Counted from the stretch's first letter, positions 18,899 to 28,832 are shown. The stretch: 64,000 nucleotides of DNA from Flavivirga algicola (GCF_012910715.1 NZ_JABBHF010000003.1:186001-250000), one strand, 5' to 3'. Notes: generated from the letters alone by a model not told the origin. Translations and numbers: made by a program.

Positions 18899-20586
18899 TT
18901 TTGTAAACTTTTAAATTGTTTAGCAGCGTGATTTGCTGCCCTGGCTGTTAAAGCCATATAAGTAAGTGATGGATTTTGACATCCAGAAGAAGTCATGCAA
19001 GATCCATCGGTTACATATACATTGGGTACGGTATGTATTTGGTTGTGTTTATTTAATATAGATGTTTTTGGATCCCACCCCATTCGAGCAGTTCCCATTT
19101 CATGGATTCCAATACCAGGAGCTGCTAAATTGTTTTGTGTGGTTATATCTTTAAAACCAGCTTTTCCTAACATGTCTACAGCCTGCTGAATCATATCTTC
19201 CCGCATTTTAAGTTCGTTTTCTTTCCATTCAGCATCAAATGTAATCGTAGGTAGGCCCCATTCGTCTAGCTTTTCGTAATCAAGTGTCATTTTATTGTCA
19301 TGATAAGGTAAGCACTCGCCAAAACCACCTAATCTCATGCGCCATTCTCCAGGTTCTAAAATTTTCTCTTTGAATTCTGCTCCATATGCTAACTCGGCAA
19401 TATGTTCGGAAAATCCCCCTCTGCCGCCGCCGCCTTGATAGCCATAGCCTCTCAAAAACTCTTTTTTATGGGTTTTTTTATCGCCTAAATTTCTAAATCT
19501 TGGAATGTAAATGCCATTTGGTCGTCTTCCTTTATAATACTTGTCGTGGAATCCATCAAATCTTCCTGAGGCACCTGCTCCTAAATGATGGTCCATAATA
19601 TTATGTCCTAACTCTCCAGAGTCATTACCTAACCCGTTTGGAAATCTATCAGATTTGGATTGTAATAATATGGATGTTGATGCCATGGAAGAGGCGCAAC
19701 AAAAAATAATATTTGCATTAAAGACAAGTGCCTCTTTGGTTTCGGCATCAATAACTTTTACGCCAGTAGCTTTTTTTAAAGACGCGTCATATATAATTTC
19801 ATGAACAATAGAGTTGGGTCTAAGCGTCATGTTACCAGTGAGTTCTGCTGCTGGTAATGTGGTGGAATTGCTACTAAAATAAGCACCAAAAGGACAGCCT
19901 CTCATGCATCTGGCTCTAAACTGGCATTTACTCCTTCCGTTGTAATTTTTGGTTCCTGTAATATTTGCAGAGCGTCCGATGGTGAGTAATCGGTCATCAA
20001 AATTTTCTGTAAGGCTATTTTTTAAATGTTTTTCTACGCAATTAAGTTCCATAGGAGGTGTAAAAACACCATCAGGAAGTTGCGAGAGTCCCAGTTTTTC
20101 TCCACTTACACCAATATAAGATTCTACATAATCATACCAGGGCGAAATATCTTTATAGCGAATGGGCCAATCAACACCGTGTCCGTCTTTTTTATTAGCC
20201 TCAAAATCCAGATCACTCAATCGATAACTTTGTCTGCCCCAAGTAATGGAACGGCCTCCTACATGGTAGCCTCGCATCCAATCGAAGCGTTTTGTTTCAT
20301 TGTAAGGATGTTTTAAATCGTTAACAAACCAGTGCTTGGTTGATGCTTTTGTTGTGTAGCGCGTTCTGCTTTGCTTTAATTGTTGTGCTTTGTCTTTTAT
20401 AGATGTTTGCCCTTTTAATTCGAAATCCCATGGATCCATATGCATGGTTGGGTAATCTTCAATGTGCTTAACCATAGGGCCTCTTTCCAAAACCAATGTT
20501 TTTAGTCCATTTTCGCAAAGTTCTTTGGCAGCCCATCCGCCCGAAATACCAGTGCCAATTACAATGGCGTCATAAGAATCTCTCAT
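18895..20586 (-). CDS. GMC-family FAD dehydrogenase, probable glycoside 3-dehydrogenase catalytic subunit
   Basis: The 563-residue flavoprotein has the FAD-binding motif YDAIVIGTGISGGWAAKE at its N-terminus. The C-terminal GMC signature is present (GIHEMGTARMGWDP, then GCQNPSLTYMALTARAANH). Cys221, Cys227 and Cys231 in CQFRARCMRGCP match the cluster-binding pattern of Fe-S-containing FAD glucose and glycoside dehydrogenases. There is no signal peptide, so export with subunit 3 is inferred. Oxidation of glycosides at C3 is the best guess because DUF1080 and isomerase-like genes follow. No cytochrome c subunit is encoded nearby. Confidence 0.88.
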   Translation of the reverse strand: MRDSYDAIVIGTGISGGWAAKELCENGLKTLVLERGPMVKHIEDYPTMHMDPWDFELKGQTSIKDKAQQLKQSRTRYTTKASTKHWFVNDLKHPYNETKRFDWMRGYHVGGRSITWGRQSYRLSDLDFEANKKDGHGVDWPIRYKDISPWYDYVESYIGVSGEKLGLSQLPDGVFTPPMELNCVEKHLKNSLTENFDDRLLTIGRSANITGTKNYNGRSKCQFRARCMRGCPFGAYFSSNSTTLPAAELTGNMTLRPNSIVHEIIYDASLKKATGVKVIDAETKEALVFNANIIFCCASSMASTSILLQSKSDRFPNGLGNDSGELGHNIMDHHLGAGASGRFDGFHDKYYKGRRPNGIYIPRFRNLGDKKTHKKEFLRGYGYQGGGGRGGFSEHIAELAYGAEFKEKILEPGEWRMRLGGFGECLPYHDNKMTLDYEKLDEWGLPTITFDAEWKENELKMREDMIQQAVDMLGKAGFKDITTQNNLAAPGIGIHEMGTARMGWDPKTSILNKHNQIHTVPNVYVTDGSCMTSSGCQNPSLTYMALTARAANHAAKQFKSLQK

Positions 20587-20610
20587 TTACATTTATTATG
20601 TTTAAAAAGT

Positions 20611-21228
20611 TTATAAAGACCAGGCGCGACCACCAGTTGCTTCATCAACTGAAATACATGCTTGATAATTACCAGGAATAGGATCGTATGCTAAAATATT
20701 TTCACCAACCTCCTCAGAAGTAAAATAACCAAATAATGTATAGTATTTGACTGATAACAAAAACTTGTATAAAGTATAGTTTTCTATTTTATCTTCTTTG
20801 ATTTTTGCTAAAGGTAGCTTTTGTTCTTTTAATAAGAGCTTAGAGTCTTCTTTTGGAATATTAAAACAGGCCGATAATAATTTTTCAAAATCTTCCTTTT
20901 TGCTTTCTAAGATAGAAATACTAATTTTTTTAGCAAAAATAGCGGCTCCCTTTTTGAAAAGTTCCTGATTCTCTTTCTTCTCTATGTCATGATACATTAA
21001 ATCTAAAAATTGAGGAATATTAACATCTAGAGCTCCAGGAATATCTGTAGTTGGTAAAATAATATCTGCTAAATGCGTTACCATATATTTTTCTTCAGGA
21101 GATAAAAATAAAGGTTTCCACGTTTCAGCTTCAGCTGTACAAGAAGCAAGTATATTGAGTATGGTTGGAGCGGCTACTGTGTAGCCTAAACTCATAGTTA
21201 AGTTTTTTAAAGCGGATCTTCTATTCAT
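20611..21228 (-). CDS. Gluconate 2-dehydrogenase subunit 3-family protein, second copy
   Basis: The 205-residue protein has the same design as its paralogue at 18293-18898: a Tat motif (NRRSALKNLTMSLGYTVA) running into a lipobox (ILASC), then a helical domain ending YDPIPGNYQACISVDEATGG. The gene follows its GMC partner by 4 nt. The two pairs probably arose by tandem duplication followed by divergence. Confidence 0.9.
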   Translation of the reverse strand: MNRRSALKNLTMSLGYTVAAPTILNILASCTAEAETWKPLFLSPEEKYMVTHLADIILPTTDIPGALDVNIPQFLDLMYHDIEKKENQELFKKGAAIFAKKISISILESKKEDFEKLLSACFNIPKEDSKLLLKEQKLPLAKIKEDKIENYTLYKFLLSVKYYTLFGYFTSEEVGENILAYDPIPGNYQACISVDEATGGRAWSL

Positions 21229-21232
21229 AACC

Positions 21233-22957
21233 TTAGCTTTTCTTATTTTTTTTAAATTCAGCAGCAGCGTGGTTGGCTGCTCTAGCAGTTAATGCCATAT
21301 AGGTTAACGATGGGTTTTGGCAAGCAGACGATGTCATGCAGGCGCCATCGGTAACATAAACATTAGGAACAGTATGAATTTGATTGTATTTGTTTAAAAC
21401 AGATGTTTTAGGATCGTGCCCCATTCTTGCTGTACCCATTTCATGAATACAGGCTCCTGGAACCGCTTTCCCTAGAAATCCTTGTACATTTTTATAGCCA
21501 GCAGCCTTAAGCATCGCTACGGCTTGATCCCTCATATCTTCTCGCATTTTAAGCTCATTTTCTTTGACTTCTGCGTCCATGTCTAAGGTTGGTAGTCCCC
21601 ATTCATCTAAAATATCATAATTTAAAGATACTTTATTTTCATGGTAAGGCAAGCACTCGCCAAAACCAGACATGCCTATGCGCCATGGTCCAGGTTTTAA
21701 AAGTTCATCTTTTAGTTCTTTTCCAAAACTTAGCTCTGAAACCGCACGTTGCCAACCTGTTCTACTGGCTCCACCTTGATAACCATAACCTCTAATAAAT
21801 TCTTTTTGCTTGGTTTTTTCATCAATATTCCTAAACCTTGGAATGTAAAAACCGTTAGGTTTTCTGCCTTTGTAGTACTGGTCGTTAAACCCTTCAATTT
21901 CGGCCGATGCTCCTACAGCATAATGATGATCCATAAGATTATGTCCAAGTTCCCCACTATCATTACCCAATCCGTTAGGGAATCTTTTAGATTTTGACTG
22001 TAATAAAATAGATGTAGATCCTAATGCAGATGCGCAACTAAATATAATAGATGCTTTAAAAAACAGCTTTTCTTTGGTCTCAGCATCAATAATTTTAACT
22101 CCAGAGGCTAAGCCAGTAGTCTCATCATAAACAATTTCATAAGCAATAGAGTTGGGGCGTAAATGCATATTCCCAGTTCGTTCTGCTGCTGGTAATGTTG
22201 AAGAATTGCTGCTAAAATAACCTCCAAAAGGACAGCCACGAATACATCTATTTCTGTATTGGCAATTAGACCTGCCCTCATGTGTTGCATTTCCTGTTAA
22301 ATGTGCTACTCTTCCTGGTGTTAAAACTCTACCATCATCAAATTGATCTTCTATATTTTTTTGTAAATCTTTTTCAACACAGTTTAATTCCATAGGGTCA
22401 GAGAGTTTACCATCTGGTAGTTGAGGAAGCCCTAGATTTTGACCAGAAACGCCAATGAATTCTTCTACTTTATCGTACCATGGAGCGATGTCTTTATAAC
22501 GAATAGGCCAATCGACACCATATCCATCTTTTTTATTGGCTTTAAAATCCATGTCACTCCACCTATAACTATGCTTGCCCCACATAATAGAACGGCCTCC
22601 AACATGATAACCGCGTATCCATAGATATTCTTTTACTTCATTATAGGGGTGTTTTGTATCATCTACAAACCAATGTTTCGTTTCTGGTTTTATAAGAGAT
22701 CCGTTCCATAGTCTACTTTGAACTTTTTGATTTTCTTTTTCTTTTTCAGATTCTTTTCCCCGATGCTTAAAATCCCAGGGGTCCATATGCATCGTGGGGT
22801 AGTCTTCAATATGTTTTACCATACGACCTCTGTCAAGAACCAATGTTTTTAATCCATTTTCGCAAAGTTCTTTAGCTGCCCATCCTCCGCTAATTCCAGT
22901 GCCTATCACTATGGCGTCATAAGCAGTAGGATATTCTTTTGTAATATCTTCAGTCAT
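21233..22957 (-). CDS. GMC-family FAD dehydrogenase, second copy
   Basis: The 574-residue protein has the FAD motif YDAIVIGTGISGGWAAKE near residue 13. Cluster cysteines Cys232, Cys238 and Cys242 lie in CQYRNRCIRGCP, and the C-terminal GMC signature is ACQNPSLTYMALTARAANH. It is clearly homologous to the GMC protein downstream but differs in the lid region around residues 65-95. It is the first gene of the operon and diverges from the AraC regulator gene across a 149-bp spacer. The differing lid suggests different glycoside substrates for the two copies. Confidence 0.88.
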   Translation of the reverse strand: MTEDITKEYPTAYDAIVIGTGISGGWAAKELCENGLKTLVLDRGRMVKHIEDYPTMHMDPWDFKHRGKESEKEKENQKVQSRLWNGSLIKPETKHWFVDDTKHPYNEVKEYLWIRGYHVGGRSIMWGKHSYRWSDMDFKANKKDGYGVDWPIRYKDIAPWYDKVEEFIGVSGQNLGLPQLPDGKLSDPMELNCVEKDLQKNIEDQFDDGRVLTPGRVAHLTGNATHEGRSNCQYRNRCIRGCPFGGYFSSNSSTLPAAERTGNMHLRPNSIAYEIVYDETTGLASGVKIIDAETKEKLFFKASIIFSCASALGSTSILLQSKSKRFPNGLGNDSGELGHNLMDHHYAVGASAEIEGFNDQYYKGRKPNGFYIPRFRNIDEKTKQKEFIRGYGYQGGASRTGWQRAVSELSFGKELKDELLKPGPWRIGMSGFGECLPYHENKVSLNYDILDEWGLPTLDMDAEVKENELKMREDMRDQAVAMLKAAGYKNVQGFLGKAVPGACIHEMGTARMGHDPKTSVLNKYNQIHTVPNVYVTDGACMTSSACQNPSLTYMALTARAANHAAAEFKKNKKS

Positions 22958-22990
22958 TATTTATAATATATGAGTGTTTTTTGATGAATC

Positions 22991-23057
22991 ATTAGGAATT
23001 TATAATTTGATAACTTTTCTTGTTAAAAACAGAGAAAAACGCGATTTAATTCCTAAT
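22991..23057. promoter_or_regulatory. Inverted repeat between GMC operon and araC-type gene
   Basis: ATTAGGAATT (22991-23000) and its reverse complement AATTCCTAAT (23048-23057) are separated by 47 bp in the divergent promoter region. This spacing would suit an AraC-type dimer or looping regulator controlling both directions. It is seen in sequence; the function is inferred. Confidence 0.4.
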
Positions 23058-23106
23058 AATTGGAAAATTAGTTAATTTGCACGATAATAATGTTTAAATT
23101 ATTTCA

Positions 23107-24138
23107 ATGAAAGCAAACATACAAGAAATTGAGCCTTATGAAGCGGACGGTGTTGTTTATCATGCAGATACTTGTTTGCCGTTAATTGATGCTTATAAGC
23201 GTAATAAATTAAAATTTAAAGCGCTAGCGAGACATACTTATCCAGGGGATAGATTGGACGAAAATACACTAGGGCTCAATAGTATTGGGTATTGGGATGC
23301 TAACGAGCCACAGGATTGGGGATTAGATTGGCACCGAAATGAGGGAATAGAGTTTCATTTTTTAGAATCGGGATCAATGCCGTATGCCCAAGAGAACAAA
23401 GAGGTTTTGTTGACTCCCAATCATTTAACAATTACACGTCCTTGGGAGGCTCATAAGGTGGGAAATCCATATATAGGCATGGGGAAATTTTATTGGGTTA
23501 TTATCGATTTGGGTGTGCGTAGGCCGCATCAGGATTGGGTCTGGCCAGATTGGATTACGTTGACGCCATCAGATTTAACAAGGCTTACCACTATTTTAAG
23601 ACAAAACGAAAAGTCTATTTGGAAAACAGACAAGCGTATTCGAGATTGTTTTTTAAGAATCAATAAAGCGATAGATACAGATGACAATGGTAACAATGCT
23701 TCAAGGATAAGATTGCTTGTAAATTATTTGTTGATTTTATTGCTAGATTTATTGAATACAGATGATATTGTTTTAAATGAGTCACTTACAGATAGTTCAA
23801 GGAGTGTGAAATTCTTTTTAAAAGAACTTGAAAAGAACCTTTCAGAGAATTGGACCATTGAGCTAATGGCACAGTCTGCTGGGGTTGGTTTGACACGATT
23901 TACACATCATTGTAAGCGGTTGACAAATTTGACGCCTATGCGTTATTTGACAATGAAAAGACTGGAAATGTCCAAAGAAGTGCTTCAGGAAAATCAAGAC
24001 TTGACAATTGCCGAAGTAGCCTATATGTGTGGATTTGCTACGGGTCAATATTTTGCCACGGTGTTTAAGAAGCATGAAAAATGTTCTCCTAATGAATATC
24101 GGTTAAAATGTGCCGCTCATAACCTCCAGCCAGCTTAA
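23107..24138 (+). CDS. AraC-family transcriptional regulator
   Basis: The 343-residue protein has an N-terminal cupin-like sensor domain (about 30-170) and a C-terminal double helix-turn-helix of the AraC type (about 235-335), with ENWTIELMAQSAGVGLTRFTHHCK and the second helix pair ending FATGQYFATVFKKHEKCSPNEYR. Such regulators usually bind a sugar or sugar acid and activate transport and catabolic genes. It sits between the divergent GMC operon and the downstream operon with the MFS transporter, making it the obvious regulator of both. Confidence 0.92.
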   Translation: MKANIQEIEPYEADGVVYHADTCLPLIDAYKRNKLKFKALARHTYPGDRLDENTLGLNSIGYWDANEPQDWGLDWHRNEGIEFHFLESGSMPYAQENKEVLLTPNHLTITRPWEAHKVGNPYIGMGKFYWVIIDLGVRRPHQDWVWPDWITLTPSDLTRLTTILRQNEKSIWKTDKRIRDCFLRINKAIDTDDNGNNASRIRLLVNYLLILLLDLLNTDDIVLNESLTDSSRSVKFFLKELEKNLSENWTIELMAQSAGVGLTRFTHHCKRLTNLTPMRYLTMKRLEMSKEVLQENQDLTIAEVAYMCGFATGQYFATVFKKHEKCSPNEYRLKCAAHNLQPA

Positions 24139-24230
24139 TTTGTGCTTAGAAGGCATTAGGGAGTGTTTAAATTCTTTCACTGAATAAAAATACACAGTAT
24201 TTTCAATTCAAATACATATTTTCACATAAT

Positions 24231-24248
24231 CATCTTATTGGTAAGATG
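24231..24248. promoter_or_regulatory. Short dyad before the isomerase-MFS operon
   Basis: CATCTTA TTGG TAAGATG is a perfect 7-bp inverted repeat with a 4-base centre, 20 bp upstream of the start at 24269. It may be an operator or a weak hairpin after the araC-type gene. It lacks a T run, so a terminator is unlikely. Confidence 0.35.
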
Positions 24249-24268
24249 TTTTAATTAAGAACATTTTT

Positions 24269-25225
24269 ATGAAACGAAGAGATTTTGTTGTGAAAACGGC
24301 TTCAGCAGGTGCTGCATTGTCGTTAATGGGTTTGTATGGATGCAAAAATTCCGAAAAAAAAGAAAAACCATCTGATCAGGTTGCGAAGGAAGACACCTTA
24401 TTTTTTAAGATATCCTTGGCGCAGTGGTCATTACATCGTGCCTTGTTTGGAAATAAAATGGACCATTTGGATTTTGCTGCCAAATCTAGAAGTTTTGGCT
24501 TGGATGGCTTAGAATATGTAAATGGGTTTTTTAAAGATAAGGCCAAAGAAATGTCCTATTTAAAAGAAATGAATCTAAGAGCTGATTCTGAAGGACAGCA
24601 AAATGTTTTAATTATGATCGATGGGGAAGGGATGCTTGCCAATGTCGATAATAAAGAGAGGCTTAAAGCTATCGAAAACCATTACAAATGGGTTGAAGCA
24701 GCCCATTTTCTAGGTTGTCATGCCATTCGAGTTAATCTGGCAGGTGGCGTAGATAAAAATGAAGCCGTAAAAGCAAGTATTGATTCTTTAAATAAGCTTT
24801 CTGAGTTTGCAAAAGGATCCAATATTAATGTTTTGGTTGAGAATCATGGTGGTTTTTCTTCAAATGGCCAGTGGATGGTCGATGTGTTTTCTCAAATTGA
24901 AAATAAGAATTGTGGAACCTTACCAGATTTTGGAAACTTCTGTATAGAAAAGAATAAAGATGGTGGGTGTGTTGAGGCTTATGATAGATACCAAGGGATG
25001 AAAGAGTTGTTGCCTTATGCCAAGGCAGTAAGCGCAAAATCTTATAATTTTAATGAAAAGGGAGAAGATACCGTCATAGATTATCTTAAAATGATGGAAA
25101 TGGTGAAAAAATCAGGTTATACAGGATTTGTTGGTGTTGAATATGAAGGTAATATATTGCCTGAAGAAAAAGGTATTGAACTAACCCGGGATTTGCTGAT
25201 GCGTGTCGGTAAACAACTTGCATAA
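24269..25225 (+). CDS. TIM-barrel sugar isomerase/epimerase-like Tat lipoprotein
   Basis: The 318-residue protein has a Tat motif (KRRDFVVKTASAGAALS) leading to a lipobox (LYGC, Cys26). It is therefore an exported, lipid-anchored AP-endonuclease-2-type TIM barrel. Characteristic strand ends include NVLVENHGGFSS, GTLPDFGNFCIEK and FVGVEYEGN, which carry the metal-binding Glu, Asp and His positions of the fold. It is the first gene of a six-gene operon running to 31018 that also encodes an MFS carrier, two Gfo/Idh/MocA enzymes, a cytosolic TIM barrel and a DUF1080 protein. Confidence 0.85.
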   Translation: MKRRDFVVKTASAGAALSLMGLYGCKNSEKKEKPSDQVAKEDTLFFKISLAQWSLHRALFGNKMDHLDFAAKSRSFGLDGLEYVNGFFKDKAKEMSYLKEMNLRADSEGQQNVLIMIDGEGMLANVDNKERLKAIENHYKWVEAAHFLGCHAIRVNLAGGVDKNEAVKASIDSLNKLSEFAKGSNINVLVENHGGFSSNGQWMVDVFSQIENKNCGTLPDFGNFCIEKNKDGGCVEAYDRYQGMKELLPYAKAVSAKSYNFNEKGEDTVIDYLKMMEMVKKSGYTGFVGVEYEGNILPEEKGIELTRDLLMRVGKQLA

Positions 25226-25248
25226 AAACTAATTAAACTAAATATATA

Positions 25249-26463
25249 ATGGAACAGATTAATAAAAATAGGTTGTTTTTAGCATCGTGTATTTCTTTGA
25301 TTGTAACGGCTATGACTTTTGCTATTAGAGCAGGTATCTTGGGACAGTTGGGAACGGATTTTGGATTGACGGATACGGAGCTTGGATGGGTGAATAGTAT
25401 GGCATTCTTAGGGTTTCCTATAGCTACGATTTTTGGAGGCCTGGTTTATAACTCACTTGGAGCTAGAAAATTAATGATTATTGCTTTCTTGTCTCATCTA
25501 TTGGGAATACTACTTACTATTTTTGCTGGTGGCTTTTGGACACTTTTAATTTCAACCTTTTTTATAGGATTTGCTAATGGTTCTGTAGAAGCAGCATGTA
25601 ATCCTTTAATTGCAGATATGTATACTGCAAACAGGACAACGATGTTGAATAAATTTCATGTTTGGTTTCCTGGAGGCATAGTGATTGGTGCCTTAGCATC
25701 TAAATTTATGACTGATACTCTTGGAAGCGACAGTTGGCAATGGCAAATAGGGATCATGCTTATTCCAACACTATTATACGGCTTTTTGTTTTTTGGACAA
25801 AAATTTCCAAAAAACGAAAATATTGTTTCTGATACAAAAGTGAATATAAAAAGTTTGCTTTCACCATTATTCATTTTTATGGTGATTTGTATGACATTAA
25901 CAGCAACAACCGAGTTAGGAACACAACAATGGGTTGAAAAAATTCTCGGAAATTCTGGAGCAAGTCCGATGTTGATTTTAGCTATGGTAACTGGTTTAAT
26001 GGCGGTTGGACGTTATTTTGCTGGTCCAATAATTCATAAATTAAATCCGCCAGGTGTATTGTTTATATCTGCTATCATTGCTTCTGTAGCAATATACCTA
26101 ATGAGTTCGGCAACAGGGGGAATGGTATATGTTTCTGCTATCTTATTTGCCATAGGCGTATGCTATTTCTGGCCAACTATGATTGGTTTTGTTAGTGAAT
26201 ATATACCAAAAACGGGTGCTTTGGGAATGTCGTTAATTGGTGGTGCAGGTATGTTTGCAACCAGTATTTGGCAACCAGTAATTGGCTCTTGGTTGGATAA
26301 TGCAAAATCGGCCGCCATAGATTCTGGGATTTCTGTAGAAGCAGCAGAGTTAATAGCAGGACAGGAAACACTGAGTAATATTGCTATTTTTCCAATGGTA
26401 TTGATCCTATTATTTGGAATCCTTTATACACAACGAAAAAAGTTAGAAGCTAAAAGAGTTTAA
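25249..26463 (+). CDS. MFS transporter
   Basis: The 404-residue protein has about twelve hydrophobic segments and the MFS loop signature near residue 70 (GLVYNSLGARKLM). It is an inner-membrane symporter, probably for the sugar product of the surrounding pathway. The position between an exported isomerase-like protein and cytosolic oxidoreductase and isomerase genes suggests that it imports a keto-sugar or monosaccharide released in the periplasm. The substrate cannot be deduced from sequence. Confidence 0.9.
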   Translation: MEQINKNRLFLASCISLIVTAMTFAIRAGILGQLGTDFGLTDTELGWVNSMAFLGFPIATIFGGLVYNSLGARKLMIIAFLSHLLGILLTIFAGGFWTLLISTFFIGFANGSVEAACNPLIADMYTANRTTMLNKFHVWFPGGIVIGALASKFMTDTLGSDSWQWQIGIMLIPTLLYGFLFFGQKFPKNENIVSDTKVNIKSLLSPLFIFMVICMTLTATTELGTQQWVEKILGNSGASPMLILAMVTGLMAVGRYFAGPIIHKLNPPGVLFISAIIASVAIYLMSSATGGMVYVSAILFAIGVCYFWPTMIGFVSEYIPKTGALGMSLIGGAGMFATSIWQPVIGSWLDNAKSAAIDSGISVEAAELIAGQETLSNIAIFPMVLILLFGILYTQRKKLEAKRV

Positions 26464-26471
26464 AATAAAAT

Positions 26472-27620
26472 ATGACAAGAAAATTAAGAATGGGAATGAT
26501 TGGTGGAGGCACTGGATCATTCATTGGAGATGTACACAGAAAAGCAGCATCCATTGATGGGGTGATAGATTTAGTGTGTGGTGCTTTTAGTAGTAGTGCA
26601 GAAAAATCGATAGCGTCAGGAAAAGCCTTATGTCTTTCTGAAGATAGATGCTATGGGAGTTACGAGGAAATGATCTTAAAAGAAAAAGAACTCCCCGAAG
26701 ATATACGTATGGATTTTGTAGCTATTGTAACGCCAAACCATATGCATTTTCCTCCAGCAAAATTCGCTTTAGAAAATGGTTTTCATGTGGTTTGCGATAA
26801 GCCCATGACGTTAACATTAGATGAGGCGATTGCATTAGAGAAGATTGTTAGTGAAAGCGGAAAATTATTTGCACTTACGCATAATTATACAGGGCATCCA
26901 TTAGTAAAACAAGCCAAAGCGATGGTTGCTAACGGTGATTTGGGAAATATTAGAAAAATACAGGTCCAATATTTACAGGGTTGGTTGTCTACGGCTGTAG
27001 AATCGACAGACAATAAACAAGCATCTTGGCGTGTAGATCCTAAACGTTCTGGAATTGGAGGGGCCTTGGGAGACATTGGAACCCATGCTGAAAACCTGGT
27101 GGAATATATCACAGGCTTGAAAATTGATGAATTGGCTGCCGATTTAGGCAAATTTGGAGCAGGCAGAATTTTAGATGATGATGGTAACTTGTTACTTCGT
27201 ATGGAAAATGGAGCCAAAGGAACGATGTCTATTTCTCAAATAGCTCTAGGAGAAGAAAATAATTTAGCGATTAAAGTATATGGAGAAAAGGGGAGTTTGG
27301 AATGGCATCAAGAGAACCCAAATCAATTAATTACACGTTGGCTTGAAGAGCCTGTTAAAGTCTTTACGCCAAATGGTAACGGACTATACCCAGAAGCATT
27401 AAATGTATCTAGAATTCCAGCAGGGCATCCAGAAGGTTACCTAGAAGCTTTTGCTACCATATATAAAAACTTTGCAAAACATTTAATGGCTGTTTTAAAA
27501 GGAGAAACGATCGATAAGCCAGATTACCCAACGGCTAAAGATGGCATTCGAGGAATGAAATTTATTTATGCTGCAGTAGAAAGTGATGCTAATAATGCCG
27601 CTTGGACAAAATTAAAATAA
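26472..27620 (+). CDS. Gfo/Idh/MocA-family oxidoreductase (cytosolic)
   Basis: The 382-residue protein has no export signal. It has a Rossmann domain starting RMGMIGGGTGSFIGDVHRK and the EKP-equivalent DKP (FHVVCDKPMTL). The C-terminal substrate domain has GGALGDIGTHAENLVEYITG, where Asp and His of the GDIGTH motif are the usual catalytic pair. It begins 8 nt after the MFS gene. It may reduce or oxidise the imported keto-sugar, complementing the exported family members. Confidence 0.9.
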   Translation: MTRKLRMGMIGGGTGSFIGDVHRKAASIDGVIDLVCGAFSSSAEKSIASGKALCLSEDRCYGSYEEMILKEKELPEDIRMDFVAIVTPNHMHFPPAKFALENGFHVVCDKPMTLTLDEAIALEKIVSESGKLFALTHNYTGHPLVKQAKAMVANGDLGNIRKIQVQYLQGWLSTAVESTDNKQASWRVDPKRSGIGGALGDIGTHAENLVEYITGLKIDELAADLGKFGAGRILDDDGNLLLRMENGAKGTMSISQIALGEENNLAIKVYGEKGSLEWHQENPNQLITRWLEEPVKVFTPNGNGLYPEALNVSRIPAGHPEGYLEAFATIYKNFAKHLMAVLKGETIDKPDYPTAKDGIRGMKFIYAAVESDANNAAWTKLK

Positions 27621-27707
27621 AACAATCTCCATACTGCTCTTTTGGTAGTTGGTAAGGAAAATATAACTAATAAAACTCCTTCCTTTTAGGGAGGTTAGAA
27701 TGAGAAT

Positions 27708-28760
27708 ATGAAAACAATAAAAGGACCAGCTGTTTTTTTAGCGCAATTTGCAGGAGATAAAGAACCATTCAATAGTTTGGATGGTATGTGTAAATGGGCT
27801 GCAGATTTAGGATATAAAGGCATTCAAATCCCAACATGGGAATCTGGTTTAATAGATGTGGAAAAAGCAGCAGAAAGTCAAACTTATTGCGATGAGTTGA
27901 AAGGGAAAGTAGAATCGTATGGTTTAGAAATTACAGAACTGTCTACACATTTGCAAGGACAGTTGGTCGCAGTAAATCCTGCTTATGATACGATGTTTGA
28001 TGGTTTTGCACCCGAACAGGTTAGAAATAATCCAAAAGCGAGAACAGAATGGGCGATCGATTTTGTGAAAAAATCTGGAACGGCTAGTGGAAGATTAGGC
28101 TTAAAAGCACATGCTACTTTTTCTGGAGCTTTGATGTGGCATACCATGTATCCATGGCCGCAACGTCCTAATGGACTAGTAGAAATGGGTTTCAAAGAAT
28201 TAGCAAACCGTTGGATTCCCATATTAAATCATTTCGACGAACATGGTGTCGATGTATGTTATGAAATTCACCCAGGAGAAGATATTCATGATGGCATCAC
28301 ATTCGAACGCTTTTTAGAAGCAACAAACAATCACAAAAGAGCTAATATACTTTATGATCCGAGCCATTATGTGCTTCAACAGTTAGATTATTTAACATTT
28401 ATAGATCATTACCACGAGCGTATTAAAGCTTTTCATGTTAAAGATGCCGAGTTTAATCCAACAGGAAAACAGGGTGTTTATGGTGGGTATGCCGATTGGA
28501 AAGATAGAGCTGGACGTTTTAGATCATTAGGAGATGGTCAGGTGGATTTTAAAGCAATTTTTTCAAAATTAACAAAATATGAATGTGATTTCTGGGCTGT
28601 TATGGAATGGGAATGTTGTATAAAATCTTCAGAGCAAGGAGCGAGAGAAGGTGCACCTTTCATAAAAAAGCATATCATTGAGGCTGCTGAAAAAGGATTT
28701 GATGATTTTGCTGGGGGAGATACAGATGACGAGCAATTAAAGAAAATACTTGGGCTATAA
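27708..28760 (+). CDS. Sugar phosphate isomerase/epimerase-like TIM-barrel protein (cytosolic)
   Basis: The 350-residue protein lacks a signal and has an AP-endonuclease-2-type TIM barrel with clear metal-site segments: VCYEIHPGEDIHDG, ILYDPSHYVLQQ, FHVKDAEFNPTG and AVMEWECC. Members act as isomerases or epimerases on sugars, and some open or eliminate keto-sugars. The 87-nt gap from the preceding gene holds a short CCTTCC/GGGAGG hairpin but no convincing terminator. It probably handles the keto-sugar together with the preceding oxidoreductase. Confidence 0.87.
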   Translation: MKTIKGPAVFLAQFAGDKEPFNSLDGMCKWAADLGYKGIQIPTWESGLIDVEKAAESQTYCDELKGKVESYGLEITELSTHLQGQLVAVNPAYDTMFDGFAPEQVRNNPKARTEWAIDFVKKSGTASGRLGLKAHATFSGALMWHTMYPWPQRPNGLVEMGFKELANRWIPILNHFDEHGVDVCYEIHPGEDIHDGITFERFLEATNNHKRANILYDPSHYVLQQLDYLTFIDHYHERIKAFHVKDAEFNPTGKQGVYGGYADWKDRAGRFRSLGDGQVDFKAIFSKLTKYECDFWAVMEWECCIKSSEQGAREGAPFIKKHIIEAAEKGFDDFAGGDTDDEQLKKILGL

Positions 28761-28832
28761 TAATGAAATGATTATTTATTTGATGCAGCATGCAATTGAA
28801 GCCCTAAAAGTGAAACTTAAAAACGATATATT

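Noticed and set aside
26885-27217. 110-codon minus-strand frame inside the oxidoreductase at 26472-27620
   Set aside because: Antisense shadow of a well-supported coding region, with no recognisable motif.
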